Source: Fusibacter sp. A1 (GTDB lineage: Bacteria; Bacillota; Clostridia; Peptostreptococcales; Acidaminobacteraceae). Taken from it: a stretch of 64,000 nucleotides of DNA. Within the stretch, counting starts at the first letter, position 1. Every line of letters begins with the position of its first letter. The stretch lies in assembly GCF_004125825.1 (NCBI RefSeq), contig NZ_QQWI01000001.1, positions 310,001 through 374,000 of the forward strand. Reading direction: 5' to 3'. Positions 42,765 through 52,709 of the stretch are shown one piece after another. The notes beneath the pieces were generated by a model, which was given only the letters and a program-made list of their open reading frames with translations, ran no database searches and was not told the DNA's origin. The position numbers were made by a program, and so were the translations under genes.

Positions 42765-45329
42765 TTACCTATCTTTTGAAGATTCTATTATCCTCACTAA
42801 GCCATTATACCCATCCACTTCCAATAAATCTCCATCCTTAATTATATCCATGATACCCATAAGTCCGCTGACACATGGAATTCCATATTCTCTTGCAATA
42901 ATTCCTCCATGTTGAAGTGGTCCACCGATTTCCATTACAACACCATCAGCGTTAGTAAATATAGGTGTCCATGAAGGTTCAGTGAATTTCGCGACTAATA
43001 TTTCACCTGGATTTAATGGCTTTTCATATGGAGAATGAAGTACTTTGGCTCTTGCAGTAACTCTTCCTGGTGCTATAGCATCGCCAACATAGTCGCCGTC
43101 TTTCACTTCCAACTTTGCCTTATAAATCTTTCCGCGACTATCAATAACAAGTGGCCAATCATTTGATTCGATATAGCCCGATAGATTACCTTCTCTTGCA
43201 GCTCTTATATCAAATGATTGATCTTTCTGTGCTTTATCTATATCCTTTGTTGTTAGATCAAAGATATCATATGGTTGGTCCAATCGCCCCTGGTCAACCC
43301 ACTTGTTTGCAATTTCCAGACAAATATCATGAAGTTTGGCCATAATAATGACAATCATATACTTAGGGTGCTCACGATAGCCAAAGGTTGCTTTCATCCT
43401 TGCTGCAGCATCAACAAACTTTTTCTCTTTACCCTTTTTCTTTGCTACCACTAGCAGTTTATCATAAGCTTCTTGTCGTTTAGCAACAACTAAATGCATA
43501 TGATTGTCCTCTATGTTAATCTCAATCAACTTATCATAAAGCATGCCTAAGTCTTCATAAATCCTCTTAGCGGCTATGTCTATTTCATTAAACCCTCTTG
43601 CTGAGAATTTATCCATAAATTCATCAAACAGTTTCAAAAAACTATCCGAAAAGTCTCTCTTATCTGACCTTTCTATAAATGCGCTTCTTGAAGAGATCTC
43701 TCTGAAAGCATCATCACTAGCCATTGCTAGAAGCAGGTGTCCCATTTCACTCGTTGGGTTACCATCAAGATCCATGTTCATTGCAGCTAATTCTTTTGCA
43801 ACATCGTCACCTTTAAAAATCTTAGACATCTTTGCATTACTAATCATACCTGCGATGATAACAGGTGCTGTTCCCATTACCTCGTTCATTAAGGTTAACA
43901 CATCTTTCGAAAGCTTTGAAAAATCACCTTCTCCAGTTAGTTGATCAACTTCAGCGAGTATTTTATCTGACATCTCATCATATGCTTTAACAGCCTTCTT
44001 ATAGTTACCAAAAGCGCCACTAAGCATACTAGGCAACATCTTTAGAATACTCTTAAACATAATCTTTTTGGTATCTTTTGTACCTTCAACTTCACCTTCA
44101 AATGGATTTGCGTCAAGATCAATTTCATCAAAGATTTTTTTTATGTTACCATCGTAGGTATTGACGAATTTCAACCCTGCCTTCTTGCCAACAACCTTCT
44201 GAAAAGCCGTCAAACTAATGTATTCTTTACCATAAATAGCCGGTACAGAACCATTCGCCTGTGGTGTCATCATATGCATTTTTATTTCTAGAAGCATATG
44301 TGCCCATAGTTCCATTCCAAGAACACTCATTGGTTGGTCAAATCCTTGTGTAAGCGCCATCAAATCTATATAAAAGCGTTTGTTCTTACCTGGCTCGGTT
44401 AATAATTCTTTAAAGAACGGAAAGTGTGTTGTTATAGGTCTACTCTGCAGTAAATATAATTGTCCATTTTCATAAGCCCACTCTATATCCATCGGTTTAC
44501 CATAATATTTTTCACACTTCTTAATAAGCCTAGATAGTTCAATGATTTGACCATCATCTAAAGCTTGTTCTTCAGCATTTTTGTTTTGTGCCTGGGAAGT
44601 ACCATTATTTTCATCAAGCCATATGGCAATCTTCTTCTCACCAATCTTCTTTTCAATTATTTTATCTTCTAGACTGTCAACAAGGTAGGTATCTGGTGTA
44701 ACAATTCCTGATACAATGGCTTCTCCTAGACCAAATGAAGCATTGATCATAACTTCATCAAAGCAGTTATTTAGTGGGTTTAAAGAAAAGCCAACACCAC
44801 TCACATCCGATGCTATTTGACGTTGTACGATTACAGCAATCGATGTACCATTAAGATCCATACCGTTTTGCTTTTTATAGGCCATAACTCTAAAATCAAA
44901 ACAAGATGAAAAGGCTTCTGCCACCGCATTTTCTAGTTGCTCTCTTTTTTGTCCTAATAATGTTTCGTACATACCAGCAAAGCTCGTACCTTCTAGATCC
45001 TCTTCTGGTGATGATGAACGTACAGCGAAAATATCGCCTTCAAGCGATTTCATTTCAAATAAAAAGGTATCTTTCATTTCATCTGAGAAAATCATAGCTT
45101 TTGCATCATTCACAATTAAATCACAATTTTCCTTGGTTGTCTCCTCTAACATCTTTTTCCACTGAGCACTGGTCTTAATTTGTCTTAACCAGACCTCAAA
45201 GAAATCAACAGATAAAGAAATACCCTCTGGCACAGGAAAACCTGCCAATGTAGTTTCTATTAAAGCTTTTGCTTTACCACCTACTTGATTTAGTTTTCGT
45301 ACCTCACTGCCATTAAACTTATAAATCAT
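42765..45329 (-). CDS. Rifampin phosphotransferase-like / PEP synthase-like enzyme (island copy)
   Basis: The 854-residue protein has the same plan as the one at 18361. The ATP-grasp start has LNQVGGKAKALIETTLAGF near residue 14, AVRSSSPEEDLEGTSFAGMY near 101, FGLGEAIVSGIVTPDTYLV near 200 and MDIEWAYENGQLYLLQSRPI near 278. The middle region runs to about 750, and the phospho-His domain reads EIGGPLQHGGIIAREYGIP near 808-826. The length is close to that of known rifampin phosphotransferase. It is the last gene of a TetR-MFS-phosphotransferase operon (35-base gap after the MFS gene). The substrate is not proven. Ribosome binding: GGAGGTTATT. Confidence 0.75.
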   Translation of the reverse strand: MIYKFNGSEVRKLNQVGGKAKALIETTLAGFPVPEGISLSVDFFEVWLRQIKTSAQWKKMLEETTKENCDLIVNDAKAMIFSDEMKDTFLFEMKSLEGDIFAVRSSSPEEDLEGTSFAGMYETLLGQKREQLENAVAEAFSSCFDFRVMAYKKQNGMDLNGTSIAVIVQRQIASDVSGVGFSLNPLNNCFDEVMINASFGLGEAIVSGIVTPDTYLVDSLEDKIIEKKIGEKKIAIWLDENNGTSQAQNKNAEEQALDDGQIIELSRLIKKCEKYYGKPMDIEWAYENGQLYLLQSRPITTHFPFFKELLTEPGKNKRFYIDLMALTQGFDQPMSVLGMELWAHMLLEIKMHMMTPQANGSVPAIYGKEYISLTAFQKVVGKKAGLKFVNTYDGNIKKIFDEIDLDANPFEGEVEGTKDTKKIMFKSILKMLPSMLSGAFGNYKKAVKAYDEMSDKILAEVDQLTGEGDFSKLSKDVLTLMNEVMGTAPVIIAGMISNAKMSKIFKGDDVAKELAAMNMDLDGNPTSEMGHLLLAMASDDAFREISSRSAFIERSDKRDFSDSFLKLFDEFMDKFSARGFNEIDIAAKRIYEDLGMLYDKLIEINIEDNHMHLVVAKRQEAYDKLLVVAKKKGKEKKFVDAAARMKATFGYREHPKYMIVIIMAKLHDICLEIANKWVDQGRLDQPYDIFDLTTKDIDKAQKDQSFDIRAAREGNLSGYIESNDWPLVIDSRGKIYKAKLEVKDGDYVGDAIAPGRVTARAKVLHSPYEKPLNPGEILVAKFTEPSWTPIFTNADGVVMEIGGPLQHGGIIAREYGIPCVSGLMGIMDIIKDGDLLEVDGYNGLVRIIESSKDR

Positions 45330-45364
45330 AATAACCTCCGTATAGTTTATTATTTTTGAACTGT

Positions 45365-46615
45365 TTAAAATTCTTCCATTTGTCTGATTTTATTAAGGAA
45401 CTCCAATGATAGTAATAAAACGATGACACTTGCAATCATTGCAGTCGTATGAATGGATACTTTGTCTAGTACTGCACCATATATTAGTGCACCGAGTGGC
45501 ATACCGCCTTTACTGATGACACCTACAATGGAGAAAACTCTTGACATGTATTCCGGTGTTGTTTGCTTCTGAATGATCGTTTGTAAAGGTATACTCACAA
45601 ACATAATAGCTGTGTACATCATAAACAACGTAAAACCGAACCCTATCAAATATATAAAACTATCATTTCCAAGCCTACCTACTATAGTCGGAAGTAACAT
45701 AACTGCAAACCCTATGAGCGCTAAGGACATAACAGCTACACCGGCAAGGAATGTTTTTTTCATGTTGTTATCTTTTGAACTAAAACCTGCTCCGATACTG
45801 CCAACTAAAGCACCAAATATCAAGACCACTTGAAGATATCCATATACTGTATCTGTATAATTAAGTTCGGTTCTAAAAAACAAAGGTAATACAACACTGA
45901 TGACTGGATGAATTAAGGCAAATACCATTAAAAAGAATATGCTTAATCTTTTTATGAGAACAGCATTCCTTATAAACATGATGCCATCTTTCAAATCCAA
46001 AAATACACCTTTTAACCCTGCAATCGATTTTTTCCCAACATGTTTGTACTTAATCATTGATTCTGATAATGCAGAAACTAGAAAGGAAATCCCATTAATC
46101 AAAAATAACAATGTGATACCATATCGTGTATAGAGTGCCATTGCAACCAGTGGCGCAATCATACCTGACATAATTCTAAGTGTTGCAACTTTAGCATTTG
46201 TCCTAGCTAACATATCTGATTCTACAAGCTGGGGTATCATACCCTTTGTTGCAGGATCAAAGAAACCATAAAAAAGTGCAACAAACCCTTGAACTGTTAA
46301 TAGCATAATCAGATTCATATGGCCAAAATAGGACTGTCGCGCCAGTACGAGTACAAAAATAGCACTCAATGAATCTGCTCCTACCATGATATACTTCCTA
46401 TTCAGTCGATCCCCCATCACACCTGCAAAGGGGTATGCCAACATAATCGGCATTAATGACAAGAATGTGGATAGTCCAATTGTTGCTGCTGATCCACCAA
46501 TATCAATAATATATAGAGGTAGAATCAACATTTGTATGGAGGAACCAATATCTGAAACAACTCGTCCAAATAGAAGTAATATCAGATTTGTATTTAGTTT
46601 ATTTATTTTTTTCAC
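45365..46615 (-). CDS. MFS-family exporter
   Basis: The 416-residue protein has 12 membrane segments. The signature between helices 2 and 3 is AGVMGDRLNRKYIMVGADSL (residues 65-84). It resembles the MFS_3/enterobactin-exporter-type group (MPIMLAYPFAGVMGDRLNRK, then SRVFSIVGVISKGGMPLGAL late). Drug or metabolite efflux is likely. The start is probably the GTG at 46615 with a close AAGGA site. It lies 26 bases after the TetR gene and 35 before the phosphotransferase-like gene. Confidence 0.82.
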   Translation of the reverse strand: MKKINKLNTNLILLLFGRVVSDIGSSIQMLILPLYIIDIGGSAATIGLSTFLSLMPIMLAYPFAGVMGDRLNRKYIMVGADSLSAIFVLVLARQSYFGHMNLIMLLTVQGFVALFYGFFDPATKGMIPQLVESDMLARTNAKVATLRIMSGMIAPLVAMALYTRYGITLLFLINGISFLVSALSESMIKYKHVGKKSIAGLKGVFLDLKDGIMFIRNAVLIKRLSIFFLMVFALIHPVISVVLPLFFRTELNYTDTVYGYLQVVLIFGALVGSIGAGFSSKDNNMKKTFLAGVAVMSLALIGFAVMLLPTIVGRLGNDSFIYLIGFGFTLFMMYTAIMFVSIPLQTIIQKQTTPEYMSRVFSIVGVISKGGMPLGALIYGAVLDKVSIHTTAMIASVIVLLLSLEFLNKIRQMEEF

Positions 46616-46641
46616 CTTCCTTTTATGTTGTGAAATATAAA

Positions 46642-47262
46642 TTACTTATAGAATTGCTCTTTCATAAAATCAATATACTCATCGCACTCTTCTATAAAAT
46701 GATTAGTTTTGATATCAAATTCATCCACTTCATAGCTATCAATAAAATCCTGCATCATACCTTTGACTGTCCATCTGAGGACATTAATCATCTTCTCAAC
46801 ATCAACATCTTCTCTTAAGGTATCAAATAAAATGTTATAATGATAAATTTTATCGCGAAATCCAGGATACTCCTTTTCAAAATTTATTTTGATATTCTTT
46901 GTTCTGGTATGGGTGCGATACTTATCAAAAAAAGAAAGCATATAGGGATATGTTTTGAAATAACCAAGTTTTGCGGCAACCATCATCTTGTACCGATCAA
47001 AAAAGTCTGTATTGGTCCAATCAATACTGTCATTTATACCTTTGAAACTCATATTCATTGCGAAATCAAACAGAAAATTGAATAACCCCTCTTTATTACC
47101 AAAATAATGATAAATGAGTCCCTTTGATACTCCAGATGCTTTAACAATGTTATTCATTGATGCTTTTTCATAGTCATTCTTTGTAAATATTTCAAAAGCA
47201 CTGTTAATAACCCTTGGGATTTTTTCATTATTTAGATCTATATTTTGCAACTCTACATTCAT
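46642..47262 (-). CDS. TetR-family repressor of the island efflux/phosphotransferase operon
   Basis: The 206-residue protein has a TetR DNA-binding start (INSAFEIFTKNDYEKASMNN, then ASGVSKGLIYHYFGNKEGLF near residue 45). The C-terminal domain is divergent. GGAGG precedes ATG at 47262 by about ten bases. Two palindromic ACCGAAA(C/T)GGT sites lie in the upstream region, one on each side of a -10-like TATAAT. It is the first gene of the operon and probably represses itself and the two downstream genes. Confidence 0.88.
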   Translation of the reverse strand: MNVELQNIDLNNEKIPRVINSAFEIFTKNDYEKASMNNIVKASGVSKGLIYHYFGNKEGLFNFLFDFAMNMSFKGINDSIDWTNTDFFDRYKMMVAAKLGYFKTYPYMLSFFDKYRTHTRTKNIKINFEKEYPGFRDKIYHYNILFDTLREDVDVEKMINVLRWTVKGMMQDFIDSYEVDEFDIKTNHFIEECDEYIDFMKEQFYK

Positions 47263-47285
47263 TCTCTTTTATCCTCCTTTAATAA

Positions 47286-47330
47286 ACCGAAACGGTCTAT
47301 AATTAGAATATCATAATAAACCATTTCGGT
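47286..47330. promoter_or_regulatory. Paired TetR operators around a promoter
   Basis: ACCGAAACGGT (47286-47296) and ACCATTTCGGT (47320-47330, which is ACCGAAATGGT on the other strand) are near-palindromes 34 bases apart, centre to centre. They bracket the promoter region 24-68 bases upstream of the TetR start. Confidence 0.6.
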
Positions 47331-47622
47331 CAAATTGTAAATACCATACTACTAAGTTCTTTTCAAGGTCATTTTATGTTGATATTCAAGTCATCCAATG
47401 GAATATGTGTTTAGTTAAAATCTATAAATTTTTCCAAAGAAATATCCACCGATTCTACACCAGTGGATTCACATTTTTTATTCAATTCTTATGTCCCTAT
47501 ATTTTGCATCCAAAAGCCAAGTCTTACGATGATTTCATCTTTCAATTCTTTATCGCGATAATTCGCAATATCCGTCTTAAACATAAAAAGCTTGGTTTTA
47601 AGCGGTATATGGGCAAATACGA

Positions 47623-47679
47623 TCAGTCTTTTTTGTATAGTGCTACTACAGTCTCCACATGTGTTGTAACTAGGTCGCA
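47623..47679 (-). repeat. rlmD-like 3' tail remnant (internal att site)
   Basis: On the minus strand 19 codons read CDLVTTHVETVVALYKKD-stop, an RlmD/RumA-type C-terminus. The 29-mer starting CTCCACATGTGTTGTA at 47653-47681 is repeated with one mismatch at 52884-52912 in the same orientation. It marks the right border of the recombinase element and the left border of the ABC/GH31 segment. Confidence 0.65.
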
Positions 47680-47681
47680 GA

Positions 47682-47990
47682 CATTTTAAAAGACGGTATT
47701 GATATAGACATAAATAACTCATCTCCAATTATTTATTTTGAACTTTTTAGATGTAAATTAAATAAATGATCATTGCAGTAGCGACTATAACATTAAGAAG
47801 ATAAAGTTTCATAGACTGCATAGTGGGTAAAATGTGAATATAATTGTAGATTTGATTGTGAAATTGTACACATCAATAAGAATTCAATTGGAATGACATC
47901 AATCATATCAATAATTTGGCAATAGTAATGATTTTTAGGATATGATTCTTTCGTTAACATCAGATGTCTATTTAAGAAAGAAGGAATATA
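47682..47990. other. Gene-free AT-rich stretch
   Basis: No supported gene is visible between the rlmD-like tail and the ABC ATPase. It presumably holds the ABC operon promoter. GntR-type regulators that often precede this class of transporter are absent. Confidence 0.4.
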
Positions 47991-48847
47991 ATGTATACGA
48001 TTCAATTTGATAATGTGACAAAGAAGTTTAAAGGATTTACCTTGACAATGTATCATTCCATTTAAAAAACGACTGTATCATGGGATTAATCGGTTCTAAT
48101 GGTGCAGGTAAAACAACTATTATCAAACTTCTTATGGGACTTTATGTAAAGGATAAAGGTGATATATGTATACTTGGAGAGGATCCGTTCAAGACACCAG
48201 CTATCAAAGATCAAATCGGTTTTGTATATGACAATCCGCAATTTTACGATTTCAAACTAAAAAAAATTACCAAGATCATCCGCCCTTTTTATAGTAATTG
48301 GGATCATAGCGTCTACAAAAAATACATCACCGCATTCAAATTGTCTGAGACAATGCGGTTTAAAACAATGTCCCGAGGTATGAAATTAAAATACAATTTA
48401 GCACTTGCACTATCACATCATGCCAAACTGTTAATATTAGACGAACCAACGTCCGGACTTGATCCAGTGTTCAGAAATGAATTTTTGTCCCTATTGTTGA
48501 ATATCAGATCCAAAGAAGAACTATCAATACTCTTCTCATCACACATAACTGATGACATCGAAAAAATAGCCGATTCTATCACTTACATCCGTAGTGGTGA
48601 AATTATTATTTCAGATACTAAGGTCAATGTATTCAACAGCTTTCAGTTAATCAAAGGAAGAGAGTCATTGCCAAATGTTTTAAACAATCACCTGATAGGT
48701 ATAGAAAAAAAACAGGAGAATTATACTGCACTCATCACACATCATCCTAATGCAGAAGAGTTATGTTCAAATGTCACACAACCAATGCTCGAGGATATCA
48801 TGTACTTTCACGAAAGGAGTGAAAATGATGATGCGTTTAATCTTTAA
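47991..48847 (+). pseudogene. ABC transporter ATP-binding protein, one-base frameshift near the start
   Basis: ATG 47991 (AAGGAATATA upstream) begins MYTIQFDNVTKKFKGFTL, then shifts frame. Restoring one G near 48043 continues as LDNVSFHLKNDCIMGLIG. The remaining frame (from about 48080) has Walker A GSNGAGKTTI, the Q-loop region GFVYDNPQFYDF, signature MSRGMKLKYNLALAL and Walker B LLILDEPTSGLDP with the H-loop SSHITDD. It belongs to the BcrA/YtrB-type group that drives ABC-2 exporters. The ATG at about 48080 lies inside the conserved core, just before Walker A, so an intact protein is not made unless the shift is a sequencing error. Confidence 0.8.
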
Positions 48848-49535
48848 GGATTATAAATCTTTCAATCATATAATTGTGTTTCAAACATTGATCATATTGA
48901 TGATGATGTCATTTGGAATTTTTATTGATCATAACGGTACTTTAACGGTGTTAATGCTTATAATATATCCAATGACATTACCAACTGTCTTATTATTGAA
49001 TGATATAAAGTATGAACGATTAACCCTTTCATTGCCCGTTAATCGATACCAATTTGTATTCAGTAAGTATTTAGGTGGATTAATATTTGCCTTTCTTGTA
49101 ATTGTTATTGGGTTGGTTTACAGTTATATCATCACAAAATTTAAAACTTCTATTGATTTTAATCAATTATACAGTATGACAGGATTCTTGATTATGTGTT
49201 TCCCAGTAGTTTTATGTTCCAGCTTCTTGTTTCCTGTTTACTTCCGATTTTCAAAATCTAAAGCTAGCGGAGTTATAATTCTAATGTTCGCTATCTTCCT
49301 TATAGGACTCATATTAGGTTTAGTTTATTTGGAAAAAACATTGGAAACAAGTGTGCAATACTCAAAAGAGGATATATTCCCTGTAATAACATCACATATT
49401 ACAAACTACGTTAACAATACTGGACCAAAAATGTTTCTAGTGCAAATAATTGTCAGTGTATGTGCATTATTAACACTTTCAATAGGCATGTCCCTTTTAC
49501 TGATATCTAAGAAAGATATTGGTGATCCATCATGA
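48825..49535 (+). CDS. ABC-2 type permease subunit 1
   Basis: The ~236-residue protein starts MMMRLIFKDYKSFNHIIVFQ and has about six membrane segments. The PMTLPTVLLLNDIKYERLTL then SLPVNRYQFVFSKYLGGLIF block is typical of ABC-2 permeases (LPV-x-R...KYL). AAAGGAGTGAAA precedes three tandem ATG codons. Its start lies inside the ATPase gene and its stop overlaps the next permease. Together they form a small export system, possibly for a peptide or antibiotic. Confidence 0.82.
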   Translation: MMMRLIFKDYKSFNHIIVFQTLIILMMMSFGIFIDHNGTLTVLMLIIYPMTLPTVLLLNDIKYERLTLSLPVNRYQFVFSKYLGGLIFAFLVIVIGLVYSYIITKFKTSIDFNQLYSMTGFLIMCFPVVLCSSFLFPVYFRFSKSKASGVIILMFAIFLIGLILGLVYLEKTLETSVQYSKEDIFPVITSHITNYVNNTGPKMFLVQIIVSVCALLTLSIGMSLLLISKKDIGDPS

Positions 49536-50221
49536 AAGCCCTAATTAATAAAGATATAAAAGTTTATACCTTGCTCATGTTAGGGATGCTAGTCAGCATC
49601 ATACTATACACTTATTTATGTATTCGATTCAGCTCCATAAAAGGTATTCTGGGTCTGACAGTTATTATGTTACCATCAATCGTAGCGATAATTGTGTTTA
49701 TTGGAGACCATCAGTTACATCAGTTAATCCTTTCTATGTCAGTTTCCAGGAAAACATTTGTCATTTCAAAATATATAAGCACTCTACTCTTCAGTTTCAC
49801 CTTAATTGGTATTAGTGTTCTGATTATGTATCTACTCAGTTTAAAGTACACAGAGGCAAAATTAGAACTCGATCAACTACTTTCATTGAGAGGTTTGACA
49901 TTTTGTACAACACCTATAATTCTCATCATCAGTGTTTGTTACCCTCTGCTTTTTAAGTATGGACTAAAAGTTGGTGTACGCATAGTCATGGGGTCTTTTG
50001 CATTACTATACGGAATGGGAATGGTAGTTGTAGAAAAATGGATTCAATCAAACTTCTTAGTACCAGGTGGGGGTATCTTTAACGTATTTATCGGTGTCTT
50101 CAATCATTACAATCACTTAGGAACAGGCTTCTATCTAATAATAATTCTATTATTGATTGGACTCCTCTTCCTTTCAGTCATGTTTTCTGTTCATACACTT
50201 AAACAGAAAGATATAGCCTAA
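49532..50221 (+). CDS. ABC-2 type permease subunit 2
   Basis: The 229-residue protein is a second six-helix ABC-2 permease. It starts MKALINKDIKVYTLLMLGML and contains HQLILSMSVSRKTFVISKYI near residue 68, the same S-x-x-VSR-x-x-x-VISKYI motif as its partner. The ATGA overlap with the preceding gene shows translational coupling. A terminator hairpin follows at 50226. Confidence 0.82.
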   Translation: MKALINKDIKVYTLLMLGMLVSIILYTYLCIRFSSIKGILGLTVIMLPSIVAIIVFIGDHQLHQLILSMSVSRKTFVISKYISTLLFSFTLIGISVLIMYLLSLKYTEAKLELDQLLSLRGLTFCTTPIILIISVCYPLLFKYGLKVGVRIVMGSFALLYGMGMVVVEKWIQSNFLVPGGGIFNVFIGVFNHYNHLGTGFYLIIILLLIGLLFLSVMFSVHTLKQKDIA

Positions 50222-50225
50222 AAAT

Positions 50226-50258
50226 AAACCACTCAAGATGATTTTATCTGAGTAGTTT
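50226..50258 (+). terminator. Terminator after the ABC transporter genes
   Basis: AAACCACTCA pairs with TGAGTAGTTT (one wobble) around a 13-base loop that itself can pair, followed by TTAAATAACC on the plus strand. It directly follows the stop of the second permease. Confidence 0.55.
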
Positions 50259-50371
50259 TAAATAACCTAATTAATACAAACTTATTTACGGACACTCGCC
50301 TAACTCCCCATAATAATCAGAAACAAAGTACCTACAAATAGTTTATTCTTTATGAGTAGTGATCAACACTT

Positions 50372-50384
50372 CACATGTGGAGAC
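50372..50384 (+). repeat. Inverted rlmD-like tail fragment
   Basis: The plus strand around CACATGTGGAGAC reads VINTSHVETLF, again the HVET core of an RlmD-type C-terminus. Its orientation is opposite to the other tail copies. It is short, so the match is suggestive only. Confidence 0.4.
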
Positions 50385-50441
50385 ACTTTTTATTTGCTTG
50401 TATAGTCAAATAATTATACTTCAACGAAAGCTTGTGACTTA

Positions 50442-52709
50442 TTAACTTATATCAAATTGTGTTATTTCATCTAAATTATCAATATGAACAGAGTGGTACA
50501 TATCTTTTGAATCTTGTGTACTCATTTTGCCATTTAACTTAAAGGGTTCAGTTGAATAAACCGTCAAATCATAAATACGATGAGGTACGTCAAATTGTCC
50601 ATTTTGATTCACTCTAATATCTAGAGTAAAAGTCTCTTCACCTTTCAAACAGAATGTAGTCTCCATATAATCTTTATCACAGTCATTTGTGTAACCATCA
50701 TCTTCGTATAAAGTGTAACAGTCATCTATCAAATCTTTTTCCCAGTACAACTCCAATTGGATCTTTTTTGGTGTCGACGAAGCCCTCAATTCATAAGGCT
50801 GTTTAACGATAAGCTTATTTGCTTTGTAGTAATGTGGTGGTAACTGATCAACTTTATTAATAATATAATGATTTTTATTACCATCACTTTTTATCACTTC
50901 ACTCATAAATCCAGAGAACCAAGTACCTTTGGGCAAATTGATCCATCGAAAACCTCTTTCATCAAGAATTGGAGTACAATAAATTCTGTCACCGAGATAA
51001 TAACTATCCCAGCATGTTTTGCCTGCTCCCCATTGAGGATCTGATAAGATGTTTGATCGTAACATTGGTAAACATGTTTCATGACTTTCTTTAACCAGAG
51101 TATATAAGTATGGCATTAAGGTCATTCTAAAATACATTACATTTTTTAAAGCGGATTCAACTATTGAATCATAAATCCATGGTAATCGTTCACTACCACC
51201 CGAAGAATGTAATCTAAAAATTGGACTCATTGCACCAAATTGATACCAGCGACAAAGTAATTCTGGATTGATATGCTTGTAGGGCCACATATGTCCTCCA
51301 ATATCATGTGAAATAAAACTTTGACCTATATGACCTGCACGAAGGGTATATTCCACTTGAGATTTAAGTACTTCAAACTGGCAGTAGGTATCACCAGTGA
51401 AGTGTATCGCATGTCGATGACTCCCAAGTCCAGCAGATCTTGAGCATATAATTGGTCTTTTATCGTTTTGTTTTCTTATATGATCCATATAGACTTCATT
51501 AGTGAAAAATTGATTTCCTAACGACTCAAGCGAGACATGACTTGATCCATCTATCCACCAAAATTCAATACCCTTGTCAAATTGTGGTTGATGAAAGACT
51601 TCCATAAAAGCCTCAGATGTTTTTTTCTGATAAAGGTCTATGTAACAGATCTCTTTAGAAGTCTCTCTCTTTATACTAGATTTACTTTCAAACTCATCAA
51701 ACCCAGCATCTAGAACTGGTACACCATCAGGGTGAACATTCAAAACAGTGTATATGTTTTGTTCTTTTAAAGTCTTAATATACTCGTTAGGTGTAGGAAA
51801 CTCATCATGATTCCAATCAAAACCATACCAACCACTTTTATGCCATTCCAAATCCAAAACCAGTACATCTAAAGGTAATTCTTTTTCTTTGAAAGTTTCA
51901 ACCAATTGCAACAATTCATTTTGGTTTCGTGTAGGGTATCTACTAAACCACAATCCTAGAGTATATTTGGGAATCATAGGTGTTGCACCAAATAGTCTTC
52001 TATAATCTCTAAGAGCTTTTCTATAATCCGTATCGTATATGAAGATATAATAGTCTAAATTTGATCCTATTCTTTCAACAGGCCATTTACTATGATCATA
52101 AACAGGTGTTTTAGAATCATTGTATAAGAAATAACCACTTTCACTCAGTAGCCCTGGAGGATAACATAATCTTTCTTTAATTAATTTCTGTAGCTCTAGT
52201 GATAAGTTCTCAAGAGGTTTAAGTGCCAGAAGCTGCTCCAATGATAAATTATGTTCATCATAATGTACGTCTGGATCAACAACATCAGATTCGCCAAACA
52301 AATATCGCCACAAATGATACTCAGAATCGTTGTGATGGTATGCCTTAGTAGCTGAATGTACTGAATTAGGTATCATCCCTCTTTGTATACAGTCCATTGC
52401 CAAATGAACCCCTCCTAAGTTACTGTTATCAACTTGATCTGGTTGCCAATGTACATTATGACTATAAACTCTTAAGTTTCCATCATGAAAAGACTGACCA
52501 TCACTCTGGTATTCAATTGTCAGATCTGATGTCTTAAGTGTATATTGATCACCTTCATTATTAACTGTCATAAATGTCTGATCTTCATATTCAACTTGAA
52601 GTCTTACACTCTTTCGATTCTCAAAATCACTTTTTTCTGAGTACTCCATCCGTACCAGACTTGGTGTTATACAGGTAAAGCGCGCTTGATCAATTACAAT
52701 TTCATTCAT
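50442..52709 (-). CDS. GH31 family glycoside hydrolase (alpha-glucosidase-like)
   Basis: The 755-residue soluble protein has the GH31 plan: N-terminal beta-sandwich, TIM barrel and C-terminal beta domains. LVLDLEWHKSGWYGFDWNHD near residue 288 is an early barrel block. The nucleophile Asp is in FWWIDGSSHVS near 395, and the acid/base Asp in IHFTGDTYCQFE near 440 follows RPIICSRSAGLGSHR. SHDIGGHM near 473 and FRLHSSGGSERLPW follow. GH31 enzymes release alpha-linked sugars from oligosaccharides. No sugar transporter or regulator is adjacent. The gene runs opposite to the ABC operon. Confidence 0.9.
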   Translation of the reverse strand: MNEIVIDQARFTCITPSLVRMEYSEKSDFENRKSVRLQVEYEDQTFMTVNNEGDQYTLKTSDLTIEYQSDGQSFHDGNLRVYSHNVHWQPDQVDNSNLGGVHLAMDCIQRGMIPNSVHSATKAYHHNDSEYHLWRYLFGESDVVDPDVHYDEHNLSLEQLLALKPLENLSLELQKLIKERLCYPPGLLSESGYFLYNDSKTPVYDHSKWPVERIGSNLDYYIFIYDTDYRKALRDYRRLFGATPMIPKYTLGLWFSRYPTRNQNELLQLVETFKEKELPLDVLVLDLEWHKSGWYGFDWNHDEFPTPNEYIKTLKEQNIYTVLNVHPDGVPVLDAGFDEFESKSSIKRETSKEICYIDLYQKKTSEAFMEVFHQPQFDKGIEFWWIDGSSHVSLESLGNQFFTNEVYMDHIRKQNDKRPIICSRSAGLGSHRHAIHFTGDTYCQFEVLKSQVEYTLRAGHIGQSFISHDIGGHMWPYKHINPELLCRWYQFGAMSPIFRLHSSGGSERLPWIYDSIVESALKNVMYFRMTLMPYLYTLVKESHETCLPMLRSNILSDPQWGAGKTCWDSYYLGDRIYCTPILDERGFRWINLPKGTWFSGFMSEVIKSDGNKNHYIINKVDQLPPHYYKANKLIVKQPYELRASSTPKKIQLELYWEKDLIDDCYTLYEDDGYTNDCDKDYMETTFCLKGEETFTLDIRVNQNGQFDVPHRIYDLTVYSTEPFKLNGKMSTQDSKDMYHSVHIDNLDEITQFDIS

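Larger units (their letters stand above)
37453..47679. mobile_element. Integrative mobilizable element, decayed, in the rlmD 3' end family of sites
   Basis: The segment is bounded by two rlmD-like 3' tails in the same orientation, at 37482-37520 and 47623-47679. It contains a large serine recombinase at one end, a RhuM-family gene, a MobC-like protein, a coiled-coil HTH protein, a RepA-like ATPase (frameshifted), a hairpin array and a cargo of TetR, MFS and phosphotransferase-like genes. No relaxase is present, so it can no longer mobilise itself in the usual way. The borders are inferred from the repeated tails. Confidence 0.65.
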
